Below are positions 35,173-45,212 of a stretch of 64,000 nucleotides of DNA, piece after piece; within the stretch, counting starts at the first letter, position 1; each line of letters opens with the position of its first letter. The stretch lies in the NCBI RefSeq assembly GCF_033100095.1, contig NZ_CP136921.1, forward strand, positions 1,954,501 to 2,018,500, given 5' to 3'. The DNA is from Diaphorobacter limosus (GTDB lineage: Bacteria; Pseudomonadota; Gammaproteobacteria; Burkholderiales; Burkholderiaceae_C). A program made the translations under genes and the position numbers. The notes beneath the pieces are model-generated. The model had not been told where the DNA came from. It saw only the letters and a program-made list of their open reading frames with translations, and searched no databases.

Positions 35173-36404
35173 CACTGCTGCGGCAGCGTGAGCACGCCCT
35201 GCGCCTGCAGGGCCTGCAGTTCGTCGTCGCTCAGCGCCAGCAGCTGCTGCAGCACGGCGCGCGTGCCTTCGCCCAGCGTGGGCGGGGCCATGCGGATCGG
35301 CAGGCGCTCGCCGTCCAGGCGGTACGGCGGGGCAAACACCGGCGTGGTGCCGACGACCGGGTGCGGCATGTCCTGCACCATGCGACCACGGCGCGTGCGC
35401 TCGCTGCTCAATGCCTCGTGCAGGCCGGCGACGCGGCCGCAGGGGATGCCGGCGCTGGTCAGGCGTTCGAGCAGCAGATCGCGCGGGAAGCCGCGGATCA
35501 GCTCCTTGAGCAGCGGGCCCAGCTCCAGCCGATTCTTGGCGCGCTCGACGTTGGTGGCAAAGCGCGGGTCTTCGACGATGTCGGGGCGCTCTATCACCTG
35601 GCGGCAGAACTTGTCGAACTGGGCGTTGTTGCCCACGGCGATGATCAAGGGGCCGTCGCTGGCCTCGTACATGCCGTAGGGCACGATGGAGGGGTGGGCG
35701 TTGCCGTAGCGCTCGGGGTCGTGGCCGAGCTTGAGCGCATCCAGCCCGTAGTAGCCCGTCACCGTCAGGCCGCAGTCGTACAGCGCCATCTGAATCAGCT
35801 GGCCCTGGCCGGTGCGCTCCTTTCTGAACAGCGCCGCCAACACCGCCTGGGCGGCATACATGCCGGTCATCAGATCGACCACGGCCACGCCGAACTTCAG
35901 CGGCGGGGTGTTGGCCTCGCCATTGAGCGCCATCAGCCCGGCCTCGCCCTGGATCACCAGGTCGTAGCCGGGGCGGCTGGCCTCGGGGCCGGTCACGTCG
36001 TAGCCGGCCACGGCGCAGTAGATCAGGTCTGGCTTGATGGCCTTGAGCTGCTCGTAGCCCAGGCCCAGCTTCTCGGGGCCGCCGGTCTTGAAGTTGTGGA
36101 TAACCACGTCGCACTGGGGCACCAGGTCGTGGATGATCTTCAGCCCCTCGGGCGTCTGCAGGTCGATGGTGATGGACCGCTTGTTGCGGTTCATGCTGTT
36201 GTAGTAGGTGGTCTCGGTCTGGCCGATGCGCAGGCCCCAGTCGCGCGTGTCGTCGCCGCGGCCGGGGTGCTCCACCTTGATGACCTCGGCGCCGAAGTCG
36301 GCCAGCACCATGGCGCACATGGGGCCGGCAAACACGCGCGAGAGATCCAGCACGCGCACGCCTTGCAGGGGTAAGTCTTGGTCGGACGGATGGGTCGATG
36401 CCAT
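35172..36404 (-). CDS. CaiB/BaiF family CoA-transferase
   Basis: A 410-residue class III CoA-transferase: QGVRVLDLSRVFAGPMCAMV, GAEVIKVEHPGRGDDTRDWG, NRNKRSITIDLQTPEG and the catalytic-Asp segment SRPGYDLVIQGEAGLM. ATG at 36404 is preceded by AAAGGA; a TTG at 36428 is an alternative. In the pim operon of Rhodopseudomonas a CoA ligase activates the diacid; here a transferase may do so at the expense of another acyl-CoA. Confidence 0.9.
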   Translation of the reverse strand: MASTHPSDQDLPLQGVRVLDLSRVFAGPMCAMVLADFGAEVIKVEHPGRGDDTRDWGLRIGQTETTYYNSMNRNKRSITIDLQTPEGLKIIHDLVPQCDVVIHNFKTGGPEKLGLGYEQLKAIKPDLIYCAVAGYDVTGPEASRPGYDLVIQGEAGLMALNGEANTPPLKFGVAVVDLMTGMYAAQAVLAALFRKERTGQGQLIQMALYDCGLTVTGYYGLDALKLGHDPERYGNAHPSIVPYGMYEASDGPLIIAVGNNAQFDKFCRQVIERPDIVEDPRFATNVERAKNRLELGPLLKELIRGFPRDLLLERLTSAGIPCGRVAGLHEALSSERTRRGRMVQDMPHPVVGTTPVFAPPYRLDGERLPIRMAPPTLGEGTRAVLQQLLALSDDELQALQAQGVLTLPQQ

Positions 36405-36429
36405 GGCTCGCATTCCTTTGTTGCTCAAG

Positions 36430-36852
36430 TCAGTCGGTTTTCTTCGCGCCCATCAGGGCAATCGTTCCCTGTGCGACAGCGCACAGCTTTTCAGTGCCGC
36501 CAGCGAGCACATAGACATCGCAACGGCAGACAGCCTGTGTACGGCCTGCATGCACCGCCGTGGCGCGTGCGGCAAGCCAATCGCCGACGGCGGGACGCAC
36601 ATAGTTGATCTTGTATTCCGAGGTCACCACACCAGGCCCCAGTGCCATGCCTCCTGCAAAGGTGAGCGCGTTATCCGCCAGGTACGAGACCACACCGCCA
36701 TGCACAAAGCCGTGTTGCTGCTGGATCTGTTCGGTGATGGGCACACGCAGCTCCACCACCTGCGTCGTGTACTGCGTCATTTCTGCCCGGACCAGGCGAC
36801 TGAACGGCTGCGCGTCCAGAACCCGTCGCGCGTCTTCAATGGATCGGCTCAT
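36430..36852 (-). CDS. PaaI-type hotdog thioesterase
   Basis: A 140-residue single hotdog-fold acyl-CoA thioesterase. FVHGGVVSYLADNALTFAGG carries the conserved HGG and the catalytic Asp of the PaaI group; the following TSEYKINYVRPAVGD is the substrate strand. Such enzymes rescue CoA from dead-end aromatic or acyl thioesters. It is about 25 bp before the CoA-transferase and about 35 bp after the hydratase, within the operon. The ATG at 36852 gives the normal family length. Confidence 0.88.
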   Translation of the reverse strand: MSRSIEDARRVLDAQPFSRLVRAEMTQYTTQVVELRVPITEQIQQQHGFVHGGVVSYLADNALTFAGGMALGPGVVTSEYKINYVRPAVGDWLAARATAVHAGRTQAVCRCDVYVLAGGTEKLCAVAQGTIALMGAKKTD

Positions 36853-36887
36853 ACGTCCATCCCTCCTTATGCAAGGCGCACCGGCGC

Positions 36888-37694
36888 TCAGCCCGGCTTG
36901 CTGCTGCGCAGCTTGGCAAAATCGGGCGCGCGCTTTTCCAGGAAGGCGTTGATGCCCTCGCGCGACTCCTCGGTCTCTTGCGACAGCGGCATGTACAGCG
37001 CCTCCAGCTCCAGCTGCTGCTCCAGCGTGTTGCGCGGCGCCACGCGGCACAGGTGCTTGATGCGCGCGGTGGCCAGCTCGGGGCCGGCGGCCACCTGCTG
37101 CGCCAGCGCCAAAGCCGCGGCCAGCGCCTGGCCGGGCTCGACGAGGCGATTCACCACGCCCAGTTGGTGCATGCGCTCGCCGCTCACGCGTTCGCCGGTC
37201 AGGCACAGCTCGGTCAAGACCTGGCGCGAGACGAATTCGGACAGCAGCGCCGTGGCGCCGCCGTCGGGCGTGAGGCCCACCTTGACGTAGGCCACCGAGA
37301 ACTGCGCGTTCTTCGCGGCCACCAGCAGGTCGCCGGCCAGCGCCAGCGACAGGCCGGCACCGGCGGCCGCGCCCTCCACCGCCATGATCACGGGCTTGGG
37401 GCAGTCGCGCAGCGCGCGCACCAGGTTGTGCAGGCTTTCGAGCTTCAGGCGCCGCTCGGCCAGGGGCAGCTCGCGCCTGTGGATGAGCTGGCGCAGGTCG
37501 CCGCCGGAGCAGAAATGCCCGCCCTCGCCGGTGAGCACCACGGCGCCCACGGTCGGGTCGCAGGCCGCGGCGCCCAGGGCCGCCGTCAGGCCGTTATAGA
37601 AGCCCGGCGTGAGCGCGTTGCGCGCGGCCGGGTTGTTGTTGGACAGGATGAGCACCGCGCCTTCGCGGCGGGTGATCAGGGCGGTGTCGGTCAT
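36888..37694 (-). CDS. Enoyl-CoA hydratase/isomerase family protein (PaaG-like)
   Basis: A 268-residue crotonase-fold protein: ARNALTPGFYNGLTAAL, GEGGHFCSGGDLRQL (oxyanion-hole loop), AVEGAAAGAGLSLALAGDL and KVGLTPDGGATALL. Of the two catalytic Glu of classical hydratases, the first position is Ala and the second is Asp (TPDGG), as in PaaG-like isomerases, so isomerisation is at least as likely as hydration. The preceding gap holds a composite repeat. Confidence 0.88.
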   Translation of the reverse strand: MTDTALITRREGAVLILSNNNPAARNALTPGFYNGLTAALGAAACDPTVGAVVLTGEGGHFCSGGDLRQLIHRRELPLAERRLKLESLHNLVRALRDCPKPVIMAVEGAAAGAGLSLALAGDLLVAAKNAQFSVAYVKVGLTPDGGATALLSEFVSRQVLTELCLTGERVSGERMHQLGVVNRLVEPGQALAAALALAQQVAAGPELATARIKHLCRVAPRNTLEQQLELEALYMPLSQETEESREGINAFLEKRAPDFAKLRSSKPG

Positions 37695-37715
37695 TTATGT
37701 CTCCTGCTGTGTGCT

Positions 37716-37884
37716 TTTGTTTTGATAGCTGGTGGCGCTTGATGGATAAGCGCCAAGGCCTGTTTTTGCTTTAACTCCCTCTCCCGCGTGCGGGAGAGGG
37801 TGGGGGTGAGGGTGCTTGCCGTGCAAGCACAGCGCCCCAACTACCCCCTCACCCCTGCCCTCTCCCCCAAGGGGGCGAGGGAGT
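37716..37884 (+). repeat. Composite repeat: element A followed by element B pair
   Basis: Element A reads TTGATAGCTGGTGGCGCTTG, then ATGGATAAGCGC and CAAGGCCTG. It is followed directly by ACTCCCTCTCCCGCGTGCGG, GAGAGGGTGGGGGTGAGGG, a GCTTGC-centred spacer hairpin, and a second inverted B copy (CCCCTCACCCCTGCCCTCTC with GGGGGCGAGGGAG). It fills the 189-bp gap between two genes of the acyl-CoA operon. Confidence 0.8.
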
Positions 37885-39008
37885 TACAACGCCATCCAGC
37901 GCGCAAGGTGGTGGTCCATGTCGCCGAGCTGGTGGTCGATCATCACCAGGCGCTTGGCGTAGTGGGCCAGCGGCAGCTCCCAGGTCACGCCGATGCCGCC
38001 GTGCATCTGGATCGCCTCCTCGGCGATCAGCGCACCGATCTTGCCCACGCTGTACTTGCCGGCGCTCAGGGCCTTCTCGCGCGCCACGCGGTCACCATCA
38101 TCAATGGCGGCAGCGGCGTTGATCACTGCCGAGCGCGCCTGCTCCACCTCCAGCAGCATGTCGGCCATGCGGTGCTGCAGGGCCTGGAAGCTGCCGATCA
38201 CCACGCCGAACTGCTTGCGCGTGCGCAGGTATTCCAGCGTGTCGTCCTTGGCCTTGTCCATGGCGCCCAGGCTCTCCGCCGACAGCGCCAGCAGGCCGAA
38301 GCCCACCACGCGCTCCAGCAGCGCATGGCCGGCGCCCTCGGCGCCCAGCAGCGCGTCGGCACCGACCTTGACGTTGGACAGGGTCAGCTCGGCCGCATGG
38401 CCGCCGTCGATGCGGCCATAGCCGCGCGCCGAGACGCCGGCCGCGTCGCCCGGCACCAGGAACAGCGAAATGCCGGCCTCGTCGCCCACCGCGCCCGAAG
38501 TGCGCGCGCTCACCAGCAGCAGCTGCGCCTGGTCGCCAAACAGCACGACAGCCTTGGCGCCGTTCAGCACCCAGCCTGCGCCGTCTCTCGTTGCGGTGGT
38601 GGCGACGCGGTTCAGCTCGTAATGGCTGGCCGGCTCGTCATGCGCCAGGGCCGCAAGCAGGGTGCCGGCGATGATGCCTTCGAGCTGCGCCTTCTGCGCG
38701 TCGGTGCCGGCCTCGCTCAGCGCCCGGCCCACCAGCAGCGCGCCCAGCAGGGGCTCGGTCACCAGGTGATTGCCCAGGGCCTCGAACACCAGGGCGATGT
38801 CGGGACCCTGGCCGCCGAAGCCGCCATCGGCCTCCTTGAACAGCGCGCCGATGGCGCCGATCTCGGCCAGTTTGGCGTAGGTCTCGGCGCTGTAGCCGGC
38901 CTGGTCGTAGGCCACCTTGTTGCGGTATTCGGCGGGGTACTGCTCGCCCAAGTAGCGGTTCAGCGCGTCCGCCAGCATGCGGCGGTCTTCGTTGTGCTCA
39001 AAGTTCAT
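37884..39008 (-). CDS. Acyl-CoA dehydrogenase, pimeloyl-CoA dehydrogenase small-subunit type
   Basis: A 374-residue FAD acyl-CoA dehydrogenase of the PimD type. N-terminal helical domain (HNEDRRMLADALNRYLGEQY), middle beta domain and C-terminal helical domain with RTRKQFGVVIGSFQALQHRM and EEAIQMHGGIGVTWELPLAH are seen. It lies 10 bp after the partner dehydrogenase, and such pairs form heteromers that oxidise dicarboxyl-CoA esters. Electrons would go to EtfAB, encoded downstream. Confidence 0.9.
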   Translation of the reverse strand: MNFEHNEDRRMLADALNRYLGEQYPAEYRNKVAYDQAGYSAETYAKLAEIGAIGALFKEADGGFGGQGPDIALVFEALGNHLVTEPLLGALLVGRALSEAGTDAQKAQLEGIIAGTLLAALAHDEPASHYELNRVATTATRDGAGWVLNGAKAVVLFGDQAQLLLVSARTSGAVGDEAGISLFLVPGDAAGVSARGYGRIDGGHAAELTLSNVKVGADALLGAEGAGHALLERVVGFGLLALSAESLGAMDKAKDDTLEYLRTRKQFGVVIGSFQALQHRMADMLLEVEQARSAVINAAAAIDDGDRVAREKALSAGKYSVGKIGALIAEEAIQMHGGIGVTWELPLAHYAKRLVMIDHQLGDMDHHLARWMAL

Positions 39009-39018
39009 GGCGATTCCC

Positions 39019-40215
39019 TTACAGCCCCAGGATCATCTTGGAGATGATGTTGCGCTGGATCTCGTTGGAGCCGCCGAAGATCGACAGCTTGCGGTAGTTG
39101 AAATAGGCGGCCGCGGCCGTGGCGGCCTCGGGCGGGCCCACCGGCGCCTCCTGGTATTCGGCGAACTGCGCCTCCTCGATGTAGGGCAGCGCGTACGGCC
39201 CCATGGCGCGGCGGATCAGCGACAACAGCTCCTGGCGGATCACCGTGCCGCGGATCTTGAGCATGGAGCTCTCGGCGCCCGGCACGCCCCCGCCCTGCAC
39301 CGACGCAATGACGCGCAGGTTGGTCGTGGCCATGTTGTTCAGGTCGATCTCCACCTGCGCCATGCGGGTGGCGAACTGCGGGTCCTGGCTCAAAGGCTTG
39401 CCGTTCCTTTGCACGCGGCTGGCAATCACCTTGAGCTTTTCCAGCGCGGCCATCGAGAAGCCCACGCCGGCGATGCCGGTGCGCTCGTAGGTCAGCAGGT
39501 ACTTGGCGTAGGTCCAGCCCTTGTTCTCCTCGCCGACCAGGTTCTCCAACGGCACCTTCACGTCGGTGAGGAAGACCTCGTTGACCTCCTTGTCGCCGTC
39601 CAGCGTGCGGATCGGGCGCACCTCGACGCCGGGCTGGTTCATGTCGATGAGCAGGAAGCTGATGCCCGACTGCGCCTTGGCCTGGCGGTCGGTGCGCACC
39701 AGACAGAACATCATGTTGGCGTGCTGGCCCTGGGTGGTCCAGGTCTTCTGGCCGTTGACGATGTAGTGGTCACCCTGGCGCACGGCGGTGGTCTTGAGGC
39801 TGGCCAGGTCAGAGCCGGCGCCCGGCTCGGAATAGCCCTGGCACCACCAGTCGTCGCCATTGAGGATGCGCGGCAGCCAGTGTTTTTTCTGCGCCTCGTC
39901 GCCGTACTTGATCAGCACCGGGCCGAGCATGGACAGGCCGAACGGCACCAGACGCGGGCCGCCGGCCATGGCGCACTCGTCGTCGAAGATGAATTTCTGG
40001 ATGGCGCTCCAGCCGGTGCCGCCATGCTCCTTGGGCCAGTGATAGGCCAGCCAGCCCTTGCGGTTCAGGATGGCGTGCCAGCCCTCTTGGTCCTGGCGCG
40101 TCAGGCGCTGCCCGGCCTTGACCTTGGCGGAGAGCGCCGCGGGCAGGTAGTCCTTCAGAAACGCACGCACTTCCTCGCGGAAGGCCTGCTCCTCAGGGGT
40201 GAATTGCAAATCCAT
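39019..40215 (-). CDS. Acyl-CoA dehydrogenase, pimeloyl-CoA dehydrogenase large-subunit type
   Basis: A 398-residue FAD enzyme of the PimC type: FTPEEQAFREEVRAFLKDYL, HWPKEHGGTGWSAIQKFIF, CQGYSEPGAGSDLASLKTTA (acyl-CoA/FAD signature), NGQKTWTTQGQHA and the C-terminal IFGGSNEIQRNIISKMILGL. It is upstream of the small-subunit gene by 10 bp. A palindrome lies in the 77-bp gap to the thiolase gene. Confidence 0.92.
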   Translation of the reverse strand: MDLQFTPEEQAFREEVRAFLKDYLPAALSAKVKAGQRLTRQDQEGWHAILNRKGWLAYHWPKEHGGTGWSAIQKFIFDDECAMAGGPRLVPFGLSMLGPVLIKYGDEAQKKHWLPRILNGDDWWCQGYSEPGAGSDLASLKTTAVRQGDHYIVNGQKTWTTQGQHANMMFCLVRTDRQAKAQSGISFLLIDMNQPGVEVRPIRTLDGDKEVNEVFLTDVKVPLENLVGEENKGWTYAKYLLTYERTGIAGVGFSMAALEKLKVIASRVQRNGKPLSQDPQFATRMAQVEIDLNNMATTNLRVIASVQGGGVPGAESSMLKIRGTVIRQELLSLIRRAMGPYALPYIEEAQFAEYQEAPVGPPEAATAAAAYFNYRKLSIFGGSNEIQRNIISKMILGL

Positions 40216-40235
40216 GTCTTGCCTCTAGTCAGTTG

Positions 40236-40277
40236 GGGACAGGGCAAAAATTGCGCTGCAATTTTTGGGCCTGTCGC
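40236..40277 (-). repeat. Intercistronic palindrome (element C) between thiolase and acyl-CoA dehydrogenase
   Basis: A perfect 10-bp stem CAAAAATTGC / GCAATTTTTG with a 3-base loop is nested in GGACAGG / CCTGTC arms. This is the same plan as at 32074-32113. It lies about 20 bp ahead of the dehydrogenase start codon on the minus strand and could set relative expression or mRNA processing. Confidence 0.7.
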
Positions 40278-40292
40278 ACAAGGTTTCGGTTT

Positions 40293-41489
<1,197 letters not shown>

Positions 41490-41520
41490 GGGGTGCTCCT
41501 TTGGAACGGTTTGTCTTTAT

Positions 41521-41606
41521 GGAATCAATAGCTGCTTGCGCAGTGTGTACGGGCGCTTGAGGCTTTTTCTCCCTCTCCCCCAAGGGGGAGAGGGAGTTGG
41601 CGAGGG
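41521..41606 (+). repeat. Composite repeat: element A followed by element B
   Basis: ATCAATAGCTGCTTGCGCAG, a diverged centre, GGGCGCTTGAGGC and then TCTCCCTCTCCCCCAAGGGG with GAGAGGGAG. Element B here is a short perfect hairpin ending 2 bp before the downstream gene's stop codon, so in the minus-strand transcript it lies just after the HAD/hydratase gene. Confidence 0.75.
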
Positions 41607-43712
41607 TCAGCGCTGGTTCAGGCTGTCGAAGTTCTTGCCCTCGGCCACCAGCTTTTGCAGCAGTGCGGCCGGTTGCCAGAACAGCGCGTCTTCCTTGGCA
41701 AATTCCTGGATGTCGGCCAAAACCTTGTCCAGGCCCTGCATGTCGGCCCATTTCATCGGGCCGCCGCGCCAGCGCGGGAAGCCGTAGCCAAACAAAAAGG
41801 TCACGTCGATATCCAGCGGGCGCAGGGCAATGCCCTCCTCCAGCACCTTGGCGCCCTCGTTGACCATGGCCGCCATATAGCGGCGCATGATTTCGTCATG
41901 GCTGAAGGCGCGCGGCGTGATGCCCTTCTTTTTCCGCTCGGCATCGACGATGGCCAGCACCTCGGGGTCGTCCTGGCCGGTGCGTGCTCCTTCAGGGTAC
42001 AGGTACCAGCCGCGCCCGGTCTTCTGGCCATACCAGCCGCGCTCGGCGATGCGGTCGGCCACCTCGACGTAGCGCGCCTTGGGGTCGCGCGTGGCGGCCT
42101 TGCGCTTGCGCGTGGCCCAGCCAATGTCGCCGCCGGCCAGATCGCTCACCTGGAACGGCCCCATGGGGTAGCCAAAGCCGCGCACCGCGGCGTCGATGTC
42201 GTAGGGGCTGGCGCCGTCCTCCAGCACGTAGTTGGCCGCCTCGCGGTAGACCGACAGGATGCGGTTGCCGATGAAGCCGTCGCACACGCCGGCGCGCACC
42301 GGCACCTTCTTCATGCGCTTGGCCAGCTCGAACGAGGTCACCACCACGTCGGGCGCCACCTTCGATGGCACGACGATCTCCAGCAGCTTCATGATGTTGG
42401 CCGGGCTGAAGAAATGCAGGCCGATCACGTCCTGCGGGCGACTGGTCACCGCGGCGATGGCGTCTATGTCCAGGTACGAGGTGTTGGTGGCCAGCACGGC
42501 GCCGCTCTTGCAGACGCGGTCGAGTTCCTTGAACACCGCCTTCTTCACCTCGATGTCCTCGAACACAGCCTCGATCACCAAGTCCACATGCTTGATGGCG
42601 TCGTAGCTGGTGCTGGGCGTGTAGCGCGCCATGGTGGCGGCCTTGGCCTCCGCCGTCATGCGGCCCCTGGCGATCAGGCCGTCGTAGACCTTCTCCACGT
42701 TTTTCTGGCCGCGTGCGATGGACTCGGCATCGCGCTCCACCATCACCACGGACAGGCCGGCATCCAGCGCCGAGACGGTGATGCCCGCGCCCATGGTGCC
42801 GCCGCCGATCACGGCGATGCTGGCCAGCGCACGCGGCGCAGCGGCCTTGGCTTCGGGAATCTTGGCGGTCTCGCGCTCGGCGAAGAAGGCATGCACCAGG
42901 CCCTGGCGCTGCGGGCTGTTCAGGCATTCCAGAAACAGTTCGCGCTCACGCTTGAGGCCCTGCTCGAAAGGCAGCTCGACGGCCGCGCGCACGCATTCGA
43001 TGATCTTGGCGGGCGAGAACAGGCCGCGCGTCTTCTTGACGCTTTCAAGAGCGATGGCGTCCAGCTCGGCCAGGGCCGCGGCCTTGTCGGCAATGGCAAG
43101 GTCGCGCGTGCGCCGGGGCGGCACGCCGCGCGCCAGCAGCTCGTTCACATAGGCCAGGCCGGCGACCAGCGGGTCGTCGCCCTCGGCCAGCTTGTCCACC
43201 AGGCCGGCGGCCAGGGCTGCCTTGGCCGACAGGTGCTGGCCGCTGAGCATCAGCTCGGTCGCGGCCTTCACGCCCATCAGGCGCGGCGAGCGCTGCGTGC
43301 CGCCGGCGCCGGGCAGCAGGCCCAGATTCACCTCGGGCAGGCCCAGTTTGGCACCGGCCAGGGCGACACGGAAATGCGTGGCCATGGCGACTTCGAGCCC
43401 ACCGCCCAGGGCCGGGCCGTGGATGGCGGCGACCACCAGCTTGGAGCCCGTCTCCATGCGATTGAGCACATCGGGCAGCGCGGGCGCCATGGGCGGCTTG
43501 CCGAACTCGCGGATGTCGGCGCCGGCGATGAAGGCCTTGCCCTGGCCGACGATGAGCATGGCCTTGAGCGCCGCGTCCTGCTCCAGCTGCTCCACAGCCG
43601 CCAGCAGGCCGGCACGCACGCCCTGGCCCAGGGCGTTGACGGGAGGGTTGTTGATGCTGACAACCAGCACCGGGCCTTGTTGCTGGGTCTGTACCAATGC
43701 TTGTGCGTTCAT
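41607..43712 (-). CDS. 3-hydroxyacyl-CoA dehydrogenase / enoyl-CoA hydratase bifunctional protein
   Basis: A 701-residue fused beta-oxidation enzyme (FadB/PimF type). The hydratase domain (about 1-190) has NNPPVNALGQGVRAGLLAAV, GKAFIAGADIREFG and GLLPGAGGTQRSPRLMG. The dehydrogenase domain (about 295-690) begins with the NAD loop IAVIGGGTMGAGITVSALDA and includes GLHFFSPANIMKLLEIV and DGFIGNRILSVYREAA. First gene of the minus-strand operon, divergent from the LysR gene across 128 bp containing a palindromic operator. Confidence 0.95.
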   Translation of the reverse strand: MNAQALVQTQQQGPVLVVSINNPPVNALGQGVRAGLLAAVEQLEQDAALKAMLIVGQGKAFIAGADIREFGKPPMAPALPDVLNRMETGSKLVVAAIHGPALGGGLEVAMATHFRVALAGAKLGLPEVNLGLLPGAGGTQRSPRLMGVKAATELMLSGQHLSAKAALAAGLVDKLAEGDDPLVAGLAYVNELLARGVPPRRTRDLAIADKAAALAELDAIALESVKKTRGLFSPAKIIECVRAAVELPFEQGLKRERELFLECLNSPQRQGLVHAFFAERETAKIPEAKAAAPRALASIAVIGGGTMGAGITVSALDAGLSVVMVERDAESIARGQKNVEKVYDGLIARGRMTAEAKAATMARYTPSTSYDAIKHVDLVIEAVFEDIEVKKAVFKELDRVCKSGAVLATNTSYLDIDAIAAVTSRPQDVIGLHFFSPANIMKLLEIVVPSKVAPDVVVTSFELAKRMKKVPVRAGVCDGFIGNRILSVYREAANYVLEDGASPYDIDAAVRGFGYPMGPFQVSDLAGGDIGWATRKRKAATRDPKARYVEVADRIAERGWYGQKTGRGWYLYPEGARTGQDDPEVLAIVDAERKKKGITPRAFSHDEIMRRYMAAMVNEGAKVLEEGIALRPLDIDVTFLFGYGFPRWRGGPMKWADMQGLDKVLADIQEFAKEDALFWQPAALLQKLVAEGKNFDSLNQR

Positions 43713-43788
43713 GCGCTTGTGTCTCCGAGGGTCTGGTGAAGATTGGCATTGTGGGAACGCGAGCGCGGTTTGACAATCCCATGAAGCA

Positions 43789-43803
43789 TTGACAGACTGT
43801 CAA
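43789..43803. promoter_or_regulatory. Palindromic LysR-type operator / promoter
   Basis: TTGACAGACTGTCAA is a perfect 6-3-6 palindrome midway between the divergent HAD/hydratase and LysR genes. TTGACA also serves as a consensus -35 for the LysR gene, with TAGACA after 16 bp or GACAAT after 18 bp as -10. Two further GACAAT-like sites lie at 43772 and 43813. The layout fits autorepression plus activation of the catabolic operon. Confidence 0.6.
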
Positions 43804-43840
43804 ATCATTTTAGACAATTACCAAGGATTAAGGAGGATCC

Positions 43841-44758
43841 ATGGACACCAATGCGCTAAGCCTGCTGGTCGAGATCGTGGACACCGGCAACCTGAGCCAG
43901 GCCGCGCGCAAGCTGAAGATGACCCGCGCCAACGTCAGCTACCACCTTACGCAGCTGGAAAAGTCGCTGGGCGTGCAGCTCATCAAGCGCACCACGCGCC
44001 GCGCCGAGCCCACCGAGGTGGGCCTGCGCCTGTACGAGCATGGCCGCAACATACGCAACGAGCTGGCCGCCGCGCGCGAGACCATCACCAGCCTGGGCCA
44101 GGAGCTGCTGGGGCGCGTGGGCATCAGCGTGCCCAGCGGCTACGGGCAGATCGTGATGAGCGACTGGCTGATCGAGTTCAAGCGGCTCTACCCCGGCATC
44201 GTGCTCGACGTGCTGTTCGAGAACCGCACCGACCACCTGCGCGACGAGGTGGACATCGCCATCCGCGTGATCTCCGAGCCGCCGCTGTCGGTGATCGCGC
44301 GCAGCCTGGGCCCGGTGCACTACGTGGCCTGCGCCTCACGCGCCTATGTGCAGCAGCACGGTCTGCCGGCCACGCTGTACGAGCTGCGCAACAGCGCCAT
44401 CATCACCTCGGGCGTGCAGGGGCGCCAGCTGCGCCTGGCGGCCTACCAGGGCGAGGAGCGCCAGGAGGTGATGCTGGAGCCGACGCTGATCTCGGACCAC
44501 TTTCCGTTCCTGCGCCAGGGCATCCTGGCCGGCCTGGGCCTGGGCCTGGTGCCCGACTACGTGGTGCAGCCCGAGGTGGCCCGCGGCGAGGTGCTGCTGG
44601 CGCTGCAGGAATACCGGCTCAGCATCTTTGGCAGCCACATGTACCTGATGTACCTGCCCGGCCGCCACCAGACCCGCGCCGTGCGCACCTGCATAGACTT
44701 TCTGCTGGCCAAGGCCGGGCATGGCATGGCGCCCGTCCCGGAGGAGGCGCCACAGTGA
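43841..44758 (+). CDS. LysR-family transcriptional regulator
   Basis: A 305-residue regulator with winged HTH (VDTGNLSQAARKLKMTRANV, residues about 12-31) and the effector-binding domain (about 90-290). It has AAGGAGGATCC upstream of the ATG. It is divergently placed at the head of the pim-like acyl-CoA operon and is the obvious candidate for its control. The effector is probably an acyl-CoA or the diacid, by inference only. Confidence 0.92.
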   Translation: MDTNALSLLVEIVDTGNLSQAARKLKMTRANVSYHLTQLEKSLGVQLIKRTTRRAEPTEVGLRLYEHGRNIRNELAAARETITSLGQELLGRVGISVPSGYGQIVMSDWLIEFKRLYPGIVLDVLFENRTDHLRDEVDIAIRVISEPPLSVIARSLGPVHYVACASRAYVQQHGLPATLYELRNSAIITSGVQGRQLRLAAYQGEERQEVMLEPTLISDHFPFLRQGILAGLGLGLVPDYVVQPEVARGEVLLALQEYRLSIFGSHMYLMYLPGRHQTRAVRTCIDFLLAKAGHGMAPVPEEAPQ

Positions 44759-44760
44759 CA

Positions 44761-45117
44761 TCAATGGCGGCGTGGCCCCCAGCCCCCGCCATGCTGGCTC
44801 CAGCCGCGCGGCCCATGGTTCCAGCGGGGCTGGTGCCACATATAGCCCGGCCGCGGCGGCATGGCCCAGTGGCCGGGGCGCCAGGCATAGCTGGCACCAC
44901 CCCAGCCCCAGTAGCGGTTGATCCACACATGCACCGGCGACGGCGCCACGGGAATCACCTCGGTCTGCAGCGGCGGCGGCGCGCTGGGCGCATACACCAC
45001 GTCGCCCGGATAGGCCGGCGCCACCACGCAGCCGGTCAGCGCCAGGCCCGATGCGGCCAGCGCCAGGGCCGGCAGCGTGCGGCGCAGGCCGGTGGTGAAA
45101 GTGGACGTGAGGATCAT
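44761..45117 (-). CDS. Small lipoprotein with YxWGxW-type aromatic repeats
   Basis: A 118-residue envelope protein. A signal peptide with lipobox LALTGC is followed by a Pro-rich stretch and an aromatic C-terminal half with WINRYWGWGGASYAWRPGHW and HWAMPPRPGYMWHQPRW, similar to YXWGXW-repeat proteins. The ATG at 45117 has AGGAGAGC upstream. It converges with the LysR gene (2-bp gap). Function unknown. Confidence 0.75.
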   Translation of the reverse strand: MILTSTFTTGLRRTLPALALAASGLALTGCVVAPAYPGDVVYAPSAPPPLQTEVIPVAPSPVHVWINRYWGWGGASYAWRPGHWAMPPRPGYMWHQPRWNHGPRGWSQHGGGWGPRRH

Positions 45118-45162
45118 GTTGCTCTCCTGGCATGCAATGCACATGCACATGCTCCCACAACG

Positions 45163-45194
45163 AAAAAGCCCCTGTCGCTTGTTGACAGGGGCTT
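45163..45194 (-). terminator. Rho-independent terminator after htpX
   Basis: AAGCCCCTGTC (45166-45176) pairs with GACAGGGGCTT (45184-45194), an 11-bp stem with a 7-base loop. On the minus strand the stem is followed by TTTTTCG. It ends the htpX transcript about 20 bp after its stop codon and insulates the lipoprotein gene. Confidence 0.88.
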
Positions 45195-45212
45195 GTGAAG
45201 CCGAGGTAAAGA

